From Chlorokybus atmophyticus (Eukaryota; Streptophyta; Chlorokybophyceae; Chlorokybales; Chlorokybaceae): DNA of 64,000 bases. Below, piece after piece: positions 49,309 through 62,372 of the stretch. The stretch's first letter is position 1. The number at the start of each line of letters is the position of its first letter. Made by a program: the position numbers and the translations under genes. Under the pieces are notes generated by a model that was not told the origin of the DNA, did no database searches, and worked only from the letters and a program-made list of their open reading frames with translations. The stretch is from assembly GCA_009103225.1 (NCBI GenBank), contig RHPI01003369.1, positions 884,281-948,280 on the forward strand. Direction: 5' to 3'.

Positions 49309-50591
49309 CACCACGCAGGAGGATGACCGCACTTGCCTGACTGTGTGTTTCTGTTGGGAAGACACTTGTTGAGTACCTGGTAGCGACCGGAGAGCATGAA
49401 CGCTCCGTTTGTCAAGTGATACTCTGCTTGTTCGTTCTTTGAATTGAAGGTGTGTAGAGTAGTTGGCATGCGTGGCACACAGCTTATGCGTCAAGTAAAG
49501 CCAAAAGCGCATCCTTTTGAGACGCGTGTGCATGTATTTAATGAAGTGCTTCACTCATGCACTTCACGCTATGTCACACATGCAAGAGCACACATGGCAA
49601 TCCACTGCAGTCCCACACGCACAGCCACTCACCCACCCAGAGCTTTATTCACCAGAGGGCTTAGCTAGGGGCCTAATGCTTCTAGCTAGGTGCAAGGGGA
49701 CGACGACAGCAAAAACGACGTACAGCCAGCAAGACCGGTTGGCTGTACCTGCAGGCACGTTGGCATAGACAGAACAACTATACGAGAGCATACAATCTTG
49801 GAGGGTTTTTTGGTAAAGGGTGCTTTGTTGTGCAGTGTTGCAAACGTAAAGCGTGTGTAAGGCTCCCTCATGGTGCACTCCGCCTGTTGTGCCTCTTACT
49901 GTGTGTTGTCAATGTTGCATTTTTTGTTGCAAGGCGCTACCTTCTGGCCTATGTACAAAAGAACCGGGAGGGGATTGACTGCGTGCAACGCATGCCCACA
50001 CACAGAGCACCTAGCACCGCCAGCAGCTGCATGCCACCAGCCTGCGCCACACATTGTGATACATGCCACAATCTCGGCATCCTATATATTGTACACCAAC
50101 CTGCATAATCATCACACACACGCACCTTCAACATGACCACCAGGCTCAACTATGCTAACTACCACTACCCCACCATGTTAGTCATGCATGCATGCAACTG
50201 GCAGACTCGGTCACCTGCACAGCGGCCGTTGTTAGCGGCTGGCCTCTGCGACATTTGCGACAGCAGCAGCTGACGAACAGGACTCCCCCGCCCTCCTCAC
50301 CAGCGCTATCCCCTCCTCGCCCGCCACACCATGTACTGCTGCTGGACACACGGTACATGGTACATGTACCATGTACCGTGTCTACAATGTACATCACAAC
50401 GCCGACGCAGCATGAATCAAGAGAAAGTGGTGCTCGCGCGCAGTGCGAAGAGCAAACAAGTTGATGCATGTGACACACACGTCGCGCAATCACGAGAGAC
50501 GCATGAGGCATACATGCTACTCTTTAGTAATAGATAGATATAAGGGCCGGGCGACTACTATGCTAGCTTTAACATGACCATATGTATATAA
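49309..50591. other. spacer between deacetylase 5' side and VFL3 3' end
   Basis: No gene is supported. It contains a perfect 34-bp palindrome (50348-50381). Confidence 0.55.
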
Positions 50592-53500
50592 TCAGGAAGT
50601 GGTTCCGTTCGATTTTGCTGCTTTTAGGAAGTTCTGAAGGGCGTATAATCGAGAATCGATGTCCGCGATCTCCGCGGCTGCATCATCATACGCAGCCTTG
50701 CCCCCCGATTTCTCTGCAAGACAAAAAGCATACACGCATGTTCGAAAGAGGCATTTACACCATCATCGAACAATAGAAGACATGTACATGGTGATAATGC
50801 ATGCACGCAAGCGCACTTGAGGAAAACGCCAACGCAAACAATGCCGTGCGTACCGCTTGTGATTGAGACGTTGAGGCTTCGTGATCTCGACAGCTGTTCT
50901 TGCGTCACCTGTTCCATTGGTGGTTCCTTCAATGATGTTGTTGGAATTTCCTCTTCTTCCGGAGGCTGTTTGGTGGAAGCGGGTATGTTGACATACTGCG
51001 CGAGCTTGGCCTTCACCTCCTGCAGAGCCCTGCCGGGCGAGTTGCTGCGTTGCATCGTCGGCCGCCCGACGGGGGGCAAATCCTCTTCGTCATAGTACGC
51101 CGGTGCAGCACCATTGCTGCATCACACCACAATAACACGCTGTCAGCAACAACAACAACAACAACAGCAACAACAATGCCAACAACGACAACAGCAACGT
51201 CAACCATGTCAGCAACAACAACAGAGTACACCCAACTGTGCAACGACAGCATGTGCAGAAGGCAGTGCCGGTGTGCACCTGTTTCGCGTGCGTAACCTAT
51301 CAGTTTCCGCTCCTCGAGTCGGTCTCCAGTGTGAATCGTCGCGCGGTAGGGGTTGTCTGCCTGAGAAGCCGCCAACTGGCGATTTGGAACGCCTGCGCAA
51401 GCCTGCGTCGGTGCGATCCAACGATGGCGAGCGCAGAGGACGCACGCGATCTACACAACCCAACTATCAATTGTTGCAAGTGTGTTGACCAATCCAGTGG
51501 TGATACGCGAGTTAACATGTCAGCGTGTAACTAGTATACCTGCAGGATGGCTTCCAAACGTTTGCCGGCCGTCTGCGCTGTTGGGTCGCGACCGTTGAAA
51601 CTTCTTCTCCCTCTCTCGTATGTACGCAGTCGGATCAAATCTACCAAAGCTGCGAGGCGCACATTCACATAAGTCCCCAACACGCACCACACGCATGCTA
51701 TAGCACTCAAAGGCCACCAATCCCACCTTCTGGAGCTGGGCGCCGAGTTGGGTCGCGACGGCGGCGGCGTCTGTCTCCCTCGGGAGCCAACGGGCGAGGT
51801 GCCGCGCGACGAGTTGAGCGACGACGCCCCTGGTGACGGACCCCACGACGCGCCGGCCCGGCCGTACGACGCGTTGGGGCTGTAGGCTCTGCCTCCGGGA
51901 CGGGGTGGGTTTGAGGGTTCGGGTCTCCCGCGTTGAGGCGGGCGCGAATGGCGGCGCTGCAGGGCCTCTAGCTCGGACGTAAGCTCCAGGGCTTTCTGAC
52001 GGAGACGCTTCTCCACGTCCTTCGCGCGAGCTGCCTGCGGGAAGGTGTCAACATGCCACTTTACCAACACAAAACAACAACGACATGCGCATGCACGAAA
52101 AATTCGCATGTGCATGCGCACATACACATGTAATTGTAAGCACATATGTGTACTTATGTATTATATGCTAGTGCATGTATTACACATACATGTACTTCCA
52201 TATGTGCGTACATGCATCACGCAGCAAAAAGAAAAAGAGGGCGGCCAGTCAATCACAGGTGATGACCTCACCTCCTGCGCAAATTCTTCGCACTCTCTGC
52301 TCTTCTTCATGAGAGCACGTTTATGCACGGCACGTTCATTCAACAGATCCTCCTGCAGTCATGATGGTGGTAAAGCTCAGCGAGAACAAGCAAGCCCAGC
52401 AACTATGACTAACGCATGTGCAATGTTTCCTAATAACAAGAGCCCAAAGAGTGTTTCCACCAACCTCTGCGGCTGCTAGGCGCTGTCTGAGCAATGCTTT
52501 CTCACGTTCTGCCTCGCGACTGCGCCCGGCGCGAGTCTGGACAAGCTCAGCTTCCTGGGAGCATGCAACAATATTACTTGTATGTTACCCAAAATAGCGT
52601 GTAGGGCTGAACGCCAGCTGGACCTTTGGCAAACAGAGCGGTGTGCATGGAGCGTGTACCAACATCGTGAATGTACCACATGCTGCCAGACCACCACACT
52701 GACAGGTGCATCGACGTGTATTTCATCAAACACTGATACCCGTTCGCTCAGTTGCGCGGCGAGGCTATCTCGCTCTTTCCGCAGTTGCCGAAACGCACGC
52801 TCCTTTTCTTGTGTCCATTCCACACTGAAGGAAAGGACGTAGAGGGACTTCACGCAATGTCGCATCAACCAGTGTTGCGTGATGACTATGCAGGCACACT
52901 ACACCACATCACTGCAAAGTAACTAAGTAGCAATATAGCGTACTTGTCTCCGGCCACGGTTTGCGCAGCTGCCTCTTCTTCCATCCTCAACACCTGAACT
53001 CAACAGCCACAAATCATGGGTCATATATTGCAGCTGACTGAAGCAAACATGACTGCAACATCATGCACAATGAGCGTCTCACAGCAAGAACTGCCAGCCT
53101 TGACACGCAATACCTGCGCCCGTAACCTCTCGTTCTCCTCACGCAGTTTCCTCGACTCCAGACCGTCTGATGGCCGACCACCAGCTGGTGCAGTGTTGCT
53201 GTTTCTCCTGGCTTCTTCCAGCTCGTCTCGAAGCCTCCTTATTGTTGCCTGTCGGCAGCGCTTGTTGTTTGTTGGTGCTCAGAAGCTCATTGGCCTTCTG
53301 TGCAGTGGTTGAAGCTTACACTAATGGAAGAAGGTGCGCAATACCTTTAATGCTTCTGGATCAGGGTTCTCCTCAAACAACAAAGGCAGCGGGTAATGTA
53401 CCCTGCAACCAACATATGAGAAGCTTGCATGCAAGCAAGCACAATGCATCTGGGTGACGTTGCCGATATTGTCTACAACAGGGCAACTAGCAAAGTATTG

Positions 53501-54527
53501 CAAGTGTCCCTCGACATAGAGCATGCGCAGGCGGTATGTGTGTGTGTGCGCACGCGTGTTGATGCATGCGTGCATGTGCGCGCTTGCATGGGCTTGTCTG
53601 TGTAAGGAACAGCCTTGGTGATAAAGCTGGCCTGGCCGAACTCACCTGTCAAACTCTGCAGCATAGGTGAGAATGAGGTATCGTTTATTGTTGGGCGGTG
53701 CTGTTCTGCGCGGTGCAAAGGAGCCTTTTGATTTCCTGTTGCAAGTTAAGTCTGTCATCACAAAACAGACTGACTGTACCAACCGCCAGTGAAACAACAT
53801 GCCCGTGTGAAGCATCCCCCAACCTGTGCTTGAGCAGCTCCAAGTCGTGGTAAGTCAACAAGTCGAGGCAAACAGCATCGGACTGCTCTGTCATCGCAGA
53901 CAGCAGCATGCGAACGAACACACTGAACTTCTTGAAGTTCCCAGTCTTTCCAGTGATGTCCTCGATGTCTGTCACACAAACATACCAGCATTAGAAGTAT
54001 GTTGGTGTACTGTCAATGTGTATTGTTCACGCTCAATGCGTGGTTGTTGCATGTTGTGCCACATAAACGCAAACATGTTGCACAACGCATAGCATTGCAA
54101 GGCTGCTACCCAACTCCAAAACCACACAATGCCCTTGTTAAGGCAAAAAGCGCGTTGAGTCTACACATTCGTGTTTTTACTGTATGTGCACAGCCCACAA
54201 CACTTGTGTCAGCCGGCACCACAAGCAATGCTGCACAAAATAATTGTTTACTTCACATAAAATTTCAGTTCATACTGCATGTCTAGCTCACACTATTCTC
54301 TGAACACAAACTTATGTGCAAGCAGTCACATGCTACACTGCACAATAAAGTTAGTAGCAACACACAGTGCCTTCACACATACATCTTGCTGTGAAGTCGC
54401 CTCGCCATCGCGACCCGTCGCTCTTCTGCTCCGCCTCCACGCAGAGTGTGTCGCCCCTCACGCACGCCACAGTCAGCAAGTACTCCACGCCGCCGAATAC
54501 GGCGGACACGCTCTCCTCCACCTCCAT
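50592..54527 (-). CDS. VFL3: VFL3/CCDC61 basal-body and centriole protein
   Basis: Exon 1 (54527-54383) encodes MEVEESVSAVFGGVEYLLTV and ends SRWRGDFTAR. Exon 2, from 53968, continues YIEDITGKTGNFKKFSVFVR and LLTYHDLELLKHRLGD. A further exon has VHYPLPLLFEENPDPEALK. Together these form the XRCC4-like head domain of the CCDC61 family. A long coiled coil follows (RRLRDELEEARRN, LRKERDSLAAQLSERV, NERAVHKRALMKKSRECEE, RLRQKALELTSELEALQRR). Then comes a Ser/Arg/Pro-rich tail (PAYYDEEDLPPVGRP among others) and a conserved end, AEIADIDSRLYALQNFLKA, stop at 50592. In Chlamydomonas VFL3 is needed for correct basal-body position and flagellar number; CCDC61 has related centriole roles. Several middle exon borders are approximate. 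The gene is head-to-head with ELP4. Confidence 0.91.
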
Positions 54528-55019
54528 GGCAACGGCCTGGCCTGGGCCGGCCTGGCCTAGCCTGGCCCGGCGCAGCCACCACCACTACCACCGCACCCAG
54601 TCAACTAAGCCAGAGCATGCCTTTCAGCGGAGAGCTCCATCCTCGATACTCCTAAGCTTAAATTGGTCTGGCCTGGTTTCGCCCGGCCTGGCAAGGCCCG
54701 GCCTGGCATGGCCCAGCCGGCCCGCCCTTCTAGCTACACTTCCCGCCCCAGAGCCTGGCCTCGCTGCGTGCTGCCAAATAGAACTTCACAATGCTAATAT
54801 GGCCTGGTACGGCAAACTACCCTAGCCAGGTGGCAGCAGCAGCAGCAGCAGCAGCAGTGTAGCAACCCTAAAGCAAAGCCTGGTTCCGGCCTGGTCTGGC
54901 CTGGCCTGGCCTGGTTACGGTTTGAACCTGCGAGCAGGCCGTTAGGCCGAAGTTACGATCGTAACTGCAAGTGCGTTACGCTCCAGATTACATTGCAGCT
55001 ACAGTGCAAAGCATTGGCA
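54528..55019. promoter_or_regulatory. divergent promoter region, VFL3 / ELP4, with GGCCT arrays and CAG repeat
   Basis: A 492-bp spacer. GGCCT-type pentamer arrays occur at about 54534-54570, 54664-54724 and 54887-54914, with a CAG triplet run at about 54832-54858 between them. Confidence 0.55.
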
Positions 55020-57479
55020 ATGGTTTTGGCGGCAATGGCGGCGGCGGCGGCGCTGGGGGCAGGCTTGTTCAGGAGGGCGGCCGGGAGGGGGGCTGCCTCA
55101 TCCGCCGGGACTAAGGCTGGGCCGTCTGGGACGACTCTCGCATCCACGGGCCTGCACGACCTTGATCATATCCTCTCATCTGCAATATTTGCAAGCATGC
55201 ATGCATACTGAGCCAAGCCAATTATGCTACTGTACTGCTTTGAACGAGAATGCAACCTTTTGAATACACTGGTACACTTAACGGTGTGAGCACATATCCT
55301 TGGCGGTGGACAAGCTCTTGGCACATTGCTGCTTGTCGCAGAGGACCTGTACGGCGGACCACCGGTATGGGATCGCAGTCCTGCTCATGTTTCCGCGTAC
55401 AATGTGTTTGTTGCAGTTGTCACGCATGCAATGATAGCGAATTGTGCATGCACATGTCGCTTGTCAAAGCTTGCACAGGCTGTTTCTTGAAGTTCGGTGA
55501 CTGCGTATGCATCACACAGCTGTTTGTAAACAATACCTGGTTCAGCTGCCAAACAATGCCCTGCAGTTAGTTACTCAGCTGGCTTGCTGCAGGCTGCGCT
55601 GTTGTCAAGGCATTATCTTGCAGAAGCTGTTGCCTGCGGGCATCCAGCGTTGCTCGTTGCCGTGCAAGAGCCTCCTGAAGCCATCATCAGCGCACTACCA
55701 CAGCTGACGCAGCCTGCTTCGTCTGCTGGTGGCGGCGCCGATGTGGGTGTTCCGAGCCAGCCAGCTGATGAGCTACCGTCCGGTGCTTCAGAGCAGGTGC
55801 ATGTCATGCACAAGGTTGTGTTTGCACGCATCAGACATAGTACTTTGCGTGGTTGCGTTCTTGCATGTTAGACTGTACACACTGGCAGTTTTGCCTGCAA
55901 GGTAACGCACTCTTGTTAGTCGACCAAGTTAAAAAGACACGACACATGCATGCAACGGTCGCTCACGAAAAGCGATGTGCAATGGGTCGGGTTGTGCGTC
56001 AAGTGTAGTGTGTAACAGCATGAGTGTGCTGAGTAGCGCATGCTTGCAGGATGGTCTTCGCATTGCATGGCAGTACAAGCGCTACATTGCAGAACAGGAT
56101 GCATTGGAGACACGGCGACAGCAGAGTCGCACAGCTGGGCCGAGTTTCCGCCGAGCAGGTATGCAGTACGCGCGTTTCAAGGCTCAAAGCTCACACTCGC
56201 GAATGCAATAGCTGCTATCATAAGTGGTTGCAGGCTGCACAAACTGCTTGACACTGCTTGGATGGCAAGTGGGATGCGACATTCATGACCCGCATCGTAT
56301 ACCAAGTTTGAGTATCTTAGTGGCTATCTTTGTGTGGGGCCGTCTGCAGTACTTCAGCATCAGCTTATGTTGACATATGATGCGCGTCACATCACGCACT
56401 ACACAGTGAACACAAGCACGTGTGCTTCATCTTGTGCACAGGCCCATTGTCAACAAAAGGCTACTGCCATGGAATGGACCTGAGCAAGCACATGGATGCT
56501 GAAGTTGCTGCAGCGGCTGTGGCCACAGCTTACTTGGAAGATGGTGACGTTGCGTCTCAGCTGTACAGCGCATGCGCACAACATCTGCTGAGCTCAACCG
56601 GGTGCGTTGATCACACGTGCATGTACGCACGTACAAGCAGGCGGTTGCTCATGTGTCTCAGTCTCATTGAGGGCTGTGTGGCAGAGCAGATGATGTTCAT
56701 TCAAGCCGTCCACTCAAGCGCATTGTCATTCAGGGTTTAGCTCCTCGCCCTGGTGATCTCGCTGACTCCAGCTGGGTATGCTGCCTTCCCAATGCCCTTG
56801 CTGAGACTATCAACCCTCTGCCACAAGTGTTGGTTATCTCAGCTCATTGATGCTGCAGGTTCGCCAACTACTCATTGCCGTCCATGCATTGCGTGGCCTG
56901 GTCAGAAGCACCCGCTCAATAGCATTTATCTCCGTATGCGCATCCATGCTGCCAAGTTACGCCCTTTCGCAGCTGCACCACTCTGCTGATACTGTTTTCC
57001 GGTTGAAGACTCAGCCAGGTACTCGATGAGGATATGGCACGTTCAGTAATGCAGCATTTTACCAACTTGCGAGCATGATGACGGATGTATGCTGCAACTG
57101 TTGTGTGGTGGTACTGCAGAGGAAGACAGTGGTATGTCCTTCACTGGTGCTACGCGGGATGTATCCTCATCGCTTGCGTACATGCACATATTCAAGATGA
57201 CATCCATGAACACCCTTGTAAGTGGCCTGTTGCATGAAAGTCGCTTGTGCGCAGTCTTGCCACAACAGCAGCTTGAACCATTGTTACTGGTACCATCAGG
57301 CACCGCCAGTTCGTGCGGCATCCGTGTATGTCATGAAGCGCTACCGCAAGCACCTTGCGCTAGAGCAGCTTCATTTACCTCCGGCTGATGCCAGCAGCTC
57401 CGAGCCAGGGCCGCAAGCAAAGTCCGCGTCAAGCATGTTGTGCGCTCCGGTGCCTGGCAGCAGCAAGCTGGACTTCTGA
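55020..57479 (+). CDS. ELP4: Elongator complex subunit 4 (ELP4/PAXNEB)
   Basis: Nine exons join in frame to 399 residues: 55020-55167, 55294-55364, 55593-55796, 56050-56158, 56442-56601, 56706-56775, 56859-57018, 57120-57217, 57300-57479. Family landmarks are TTLASTGLHDLDHILGGGQA (RecA-like Walker A region), GTLLLVAEDLYGG, YLAEAVACGHPALLVAVQEP, DGLRIAWQYKRYI, GYCHGMDLSKHMDAEV, LKRIVIQGLAPRP, VRQLLIAVHALRGLVRSTRS, EEDSGMSFTGATRDVSSSLA and VYVMKRYRKHLALEQLHLPP. ELP4 forms the ELP456 ring of Elongator, which supports wobble-uridine modification of tRNAs. Intron 1 starts ATATCCTC and ends CAC: the frame requires an AT-AC border, and a CTTAAC branch-like motif lies 12 bases before its end, as in U12-type introns. 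The exon 6 start (after TTCAAG) was chosen to keep the frame. The gene is head-to-head with VFL3. Confidence 0.9.
55168..55293 (+). other. AT-AC, probable U12-type intron of ELP4
   Basis: 126 bp. The donor ATATCCTCTC matches the U12 AT-AC consensus ATATCCTT over its first seven bases. The acceptor is GAGCAC. CACTTAAC at 55275-55282 matches the core of the U12 branch site. No GT-AG alternative keeps the reading frame. Confidence 0.82.
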
Positions 57480-58753
57480 CTGGCTATTATGGGCTATGTG
57501 CAATGGACCTGTCGACTGTATCAATTTGCTTCTCTAGCTTGAGGTGTCAGGGCATCATGCACCATGTTGCGAGGTGGTTGACAGTCAATTTGTATACATA
57601 TTGTACTCAGAAGCAAGCTATCCGCCTATCCCAAAGCGCCATTATCAATGTTGTTATGTGTCTCCGTGAGTTCGTTATCATTCTTAATTACGTGGAAAGA
57701 TGGTTGTAAAGCTCATTGTTTATGGTTAAATGACCATGGACGTGTTACAACATCTATATGTACCCTGATACATCGTGGCATCACCCTGTTCGTGAAATTT
57801 GTTAATGTAAATCCTTGAATACCTCTCAAGCAACATAATCAAGTCCGTTTAGTACTTGATGGTGATGGACAACACATTGAAACATACCATCTATTGTGTA
57901 CTATACCATCTCTTATGCACTCCATAAGCAATGATTGCGGCGATTGAGGGCTCACATGGCACATTACTGGAATGCTTTAGACATTCTAGTGTTGCCTGAG
58001 AGTGTGCTCCGTCCTGGCTCGCAAATGCAAGCTATTCGTATTTTGTGCACATGCTTTTGATGTTCAACTTCATTGACTTCTGCCACATTCGTGAGCACTT
58101 AAAAATGGCTGTAATTAAGTCGTACCGCATGCCGCATTATATTGTGTGCACAACTTACGTGAATAACAACTTTAAGCTGCTTGGACAACTCATGTGACCA
58201 TTTTCAGGCAATCTGCTACGACGTATTGAGACTGAATTGAGAGCAAGTTCAAGAGTTTCTTGCACCACGGAAAAGCCCCATGCCCCATTGCTATGCAAGG
58301 TCATGTGCATGTGCAGCATCAGGCAAAGGCCAGACTCATACCAAGATCATCAAATCCTACGTGGCTGCCACGCGAGCGGCGCCTCTGCGCCCGCTGCAGA
58401 TCTCGTGGCCAGAGCGTCGCGCACAACAAGCCTCCGCTCAAACCCTCACCCGGGCATCCGCGACCCACAAGATCGACATCGGTTGCCGATTTCACTACCA
58501 GCCTACCGGACATTTACCCACAACGCAGTTTTGTAACGAAGTGGGAAGTCACCTGCACTTATTGTGCACACTGTAGACCGGCCCGCGGGTACGTACCGGA
58601 TTTTGAGGGGCAGCGCAGTGCACCGACAGGCACATCAGGTATAAGCGTCGGTGTTTATGCAGGAGCATGCACACAAGCTGTCTTGGGCCAATTGTCCAGC
58701 ATTCTGTTTCGGCGTGAGCAGTGTAGCGTGTGGCAGCGGCGGCAGTGGCAACC
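57480..58753. other. spacer between ELP4 and ELIP
   Basis: AT-richer DNA at 57480-58200, then a more GC-rich stretch before ELIP. The open frames at 58237-58886 overlap in all three frames and are judged not coding. Confidence 0.55.
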
Positions 58754-60201
58754 ATGGCGGCGATGGCGAGCAGCAGCGGTGTGCTTCTGTCCAGGCCTGT
58801 CTTCAGCAGCAGGAGCTTCAGGGCGGCTTCCAGGCCCGAGAGGGTGCACAGGCGGATGCTTGTCACATGCAAAACGGATGAGGTGAGTGTGGCTTGGCTG
58901 CTTGCAGCATGGCCGCGAGCTCAGCATGCAAGCTTGGTTGAAATCGTCTTACATTGTCTCATGTGTCCATGATTATGTTTGCAGAGTGAGAGCATGAGTG
59001 GTCAGATGGGTAAGAGCAAGGAGAAGGCGGTAAGTGGTATCGTTGATGCTCAACAAGCAAAGCTATAGCATTTGTACACAAAACCGTCTGGTTTGAGACG
59101 ATCATAGACAACCATTAGAGGTGCTGACTGGTCGTTTCATGCAGGATGGCTTCACTACCGGCCTCTTTGACAAGCGTGCAGATGGTACTCCCGTGGGCGG
59201 CACCAGGGAGAAGGAGGTACATGCACAAGACACAGTATTGACTTCTTGCTTGCTTGTTAGCTGCAACCCAACACCCATCCTTTGTTTGGCTTGCTCGCCG
59301 CAGGTGCCCTTCAGCGAGCAGGGCCTGACCAACCAGGGTCTCAACCCCCTCAAGGACCAGCCATTCGGGGAGAGCAAGGGCACTGACAAGAATCCCCAGG
59401 ATGTGTCGACTGCACCAGGCGCCATTGAGCGCATCAACGGCCGCGCCGCCATGGTGCGCTGCATGCATGCACCCGTTGGTCTTTTCGCCATTGCTGTGTT
59501 TCCGTCATACCAACGCATATCAAGCCCTCTGTTCACCTTTTATACACACACACACACACCTGTCCAACAACTGGTTGACAATGTCACTCACAACTGTCTT
59601 GTGCACAAGTGTGTTATCGTTAATGCAAGTGCACATGCGCACATATACTGTTATGAGCTGGCATGCGTGTCTCAGACTGATGCAGTCCTGACTGGTAGTT
59701 TGTCAACACTGTTGTACACAGATTCTGCATTAGATCTCTTAGTTGCTCATATGATAAGCTCTTTGCTTGCAGATTGGCTTCGTGATTGCGCTTGGAGTGG
59801 AAGTCTTCACCCGAGCATCCGTGTTCGAGCAGCTGTCTTCATCCTCATGGGCACGCTGGGCCTTCTTCGCTGTGATCGGCTTGGCCACCCTCAGCACTCT
59901 GGTGCCACCAGGCCGAGGCGTCGGCGACCGTGAGGCTGAACGAGACGCACCGCAGCCGTTCAAGCCAGGAAGGGAGATTGTCAATGGCCGTGCTGCCATG
60001 ATCGGCTTCGCTGGTGAGCTAACTTGTGCGGGGGCGTGCGCACGCGTGTGCATGTATGCCAATGCATGGGCGTGCATGTGGGTGTACACGCACAATAGGG
60101 TGTGTTGACAGCTTGTTGGGTTGTACTGACTGGTTGGTTGTGTTGTGGCAGCTTTGCTGATTGTGGAGGCGCTGAAGGGAGGAGCTTTGATTAGCCTTTG
60201 A
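58754..60201 (+). CDS. ELIP: early light-induced protein (ELIP), LHC superfamily
   Basis: Six exons join in frame to 228 residues: 58754-58882, 58985-59029, 59145-59216, 59304-59453, 59773-60013, 60152-60201. The head (MAAMASSSGVLLSRPVFSSR and on to RRMLVTCK) looks like a chloroplast transit peptide. A linker with FTTGLFDKRADGTPVGGTRE leads to helix 1, which carries the chlorophyll-binding motif ERINGRAAMIGF, then helix 2 (ARWAFFAVIGLATLSTLVPP) and helix 3 with EIVNGRAAMIGF and VEALKGGALISL. Three membrane helices with E-x2-NGR-x-AM in the first and third define ELIPs. They sit in the thylakoid membrane and protect against light stress by binding pigments and quenching energy. All exon joins keep the frame. 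Confidence 0.91.
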
Positions 60202-60745
60202 GCAGGTTATTTTTGTACATGTACAGTCGTAGTCACTGTAGCACTACTGAACATTCCATTTAGCATAGGCACCTTGCCTGTACATTAAAGCCTTGCAACT
60301 GAGATGGCACTTTTGTTACGCCTGGAGCTGCTGTGCAATAGATAGGCACAATGTGCTTGGTTTCCTAAGCATGTTTCCCGCAGCGAAGCATGCCAGAGCT
60401 ACGTTTACAGAAGTGTTCTCTTAGGCAGATATGCTTGCAGCAAGCCAGAGTGTGTGCGGGCTCAGATCTGACGCCTTTTGTGTTGCCTGAAAACGAGACA
60501 ATATGAGTGCCAGTCCAGCAATACAGATTCTCAACTAAGCCACACAACAGTCATCAGAGTTGTAACACGCCAAGCGTGTTATAACCATCATACAGTATAT
60601 ACTTAGCACACAGCGGCATGCTGACAGAACTTGAAGATAGAGTGATGCCTGCAGCCGTGTCTCGGGCTCCTTGAGTTTATTTTTGGACAGAAATTTCAGT
60701 TGTAGCAGCGTGTTGGCATGTTTGTGCCGCGTCCACTGCCATCTA

Positions 60746-60904
60746 CTATTCTCTCAGCAGTTTATACGTCATCAGCTTGACTTGGGCACGGCGGTCTTGC
60801 TGTGCCTCCGCTAGCTCACGGTTGACCAGCGCGGCTTCGACTGATGGTACGTCTGCCTCAGCTGTAAACTGTGCTGCGGCCAGAGCTTCCGCAAGGGTAG
60901 GGCC
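60746..60904 (-). pseudogene. truncated 3' exon of an unknown gene
   Basis: 52 codons reading about TLAEALAAAQFTAEADVPSV, then ELAEAQQDRRAQVKLMTYKL, and a stop (60746). The composition looks like a real helical C-terminus. Upstream in this frame a stop follows at once, next to a possible acceptor (CATAAG), and only 3 bp further begins a TGTAACGG sequence like an LTR start. The exon may have lost the rest of its gene to an insertion, or its upstream exons may lie beyond. The family is not recognised. Confidence 0.35.
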
Positions 60905-62372
60905 TTATGTAACGGGGGTCCTTTTTCTTACCTCCTTGTGATTCACTCGGACGGCAAGGGGTCCGTTGGTTTACTTAAACACTTAGTAGCGACTTTTGCA
61001 CACGCTGAATGACTTGGTAAACCCTGCATTCGGACTTGGGCGCCTATATCAATTTCTGAATCAATCGCGACTTCGCGTTTCCCCACAGAGGCCTTGGTTT
61101 CAATTTTCCCAAACTCAACATTTTGCTTAGCGACTTCGCCAAGTTCTATCCTTACCGCGGTGAACTATTCACTCCAGCAAAGGACGCCGCGGTGAGGCAC
61201 CCAGTAGTGGGCAGGATAAGGAGAATCAACAGCCAATTCGACTTTTCGTGCCTTCCAACCCCACAATAGATTGAACTAACTCGACCTAGTTAAACAAGGT
61301 GGCATGTTTTAACATAGTTGCCAAACCCGCATGACGTTTCAATTTGTCTATATCTACTTGCGGTTGTAGGAGCCGGCAGCCGCCTACGCGTAAGTAGTAT
61401 TTCAACTAGCCACTTACTTATGAATGCTTACGACGTCGTAAATGAGTGCTTGTTACGTGCGTGCCAAGTGGGAGTCAAGGACTTGGGGAATTTTTGCGAC
61501 TTTTCGAAACTAGCCTTACTCGCACTCTCTCTCTTATGGCCGCGGACTTCCATTGCCGCAAGGGGGTTTCCGTAACTCTAACCACTCGGCCCCAAAACAA
61601 TAAACATTGATTGACTCACTTTGAATCAACATATGTCGCTATTGAACTTGCGTCCTTGGATTAGTGGTTAATCCCAATTCCTTAGCAGGATCTTTTACTG
61701 GCTCCTTTTAACAATTACGCACAATGAAGCTTATATATAGGTGCTATGCTTAGAGAAGCGCATTTGCATAGGTGTGTCATGAGAGAAGCACTTGATGTAG
61801 CGCCTTAGCACCTCCAATACCATGCACCTTCTTGGTTCCCAATTGAGGTCCTAAGAAAGACCTTCCTTGTCAACAGTAATGAAACCAATCATTGATGATG
61901 CAATTGCGTGCCTCAGCTTTTCCAAAGGTGAGTTCAATCACATCAACCGAATTAAACTAGGTCCACCTTAGGTTGTCCCTAATAACAAGTCGAGAAAAGA
62001 TTATATATCATCGCAAACAACCGCCCGAGATGAGCCCACACTCATTTCGTCGCAAAATGTTACCCCTGACGGCCGACTGAATATATAGGACGGTCGTGGG
62101 TCTGAGGATACTCAGTCAAACTGTCGTTGTTCAGTCTGCCGGCGATCTCGATACAGGGGCCTGAGCATAACGGCCGTTAATATTGGTCGACGATCGTCTG
62201 CATAAAGGGACCAACTCTAACCGACAGGTACCTGTAAGGATACCCATCAGTCAAGCAAAAGGGACTTAACCTAACTAACAAGTAACCCACCGGTACCTAA
62301 TAGTTGGGTACCGGCGACTATACACTAACTGATTGTAACTGACATGTACCTCATGGTACAGTTTAACCTCGA

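Noticed and set aside
58237-58886. Three overlapping ORFs upstream of ELIP
   Set aside because: All frames are open by base composition and no family match is seen; only the frame starting at 58754 continues into the ELIP exons.
61535-61605. tRNA Leu/Ser-like A box (GGCCGAGTGGTTAGAG) on the minus strand
   Set aside because: No B box (GGTTCGA-type) or closing acceptor stem within the next 100 bases, so neither a tRNA nor a SINE can be claimed.
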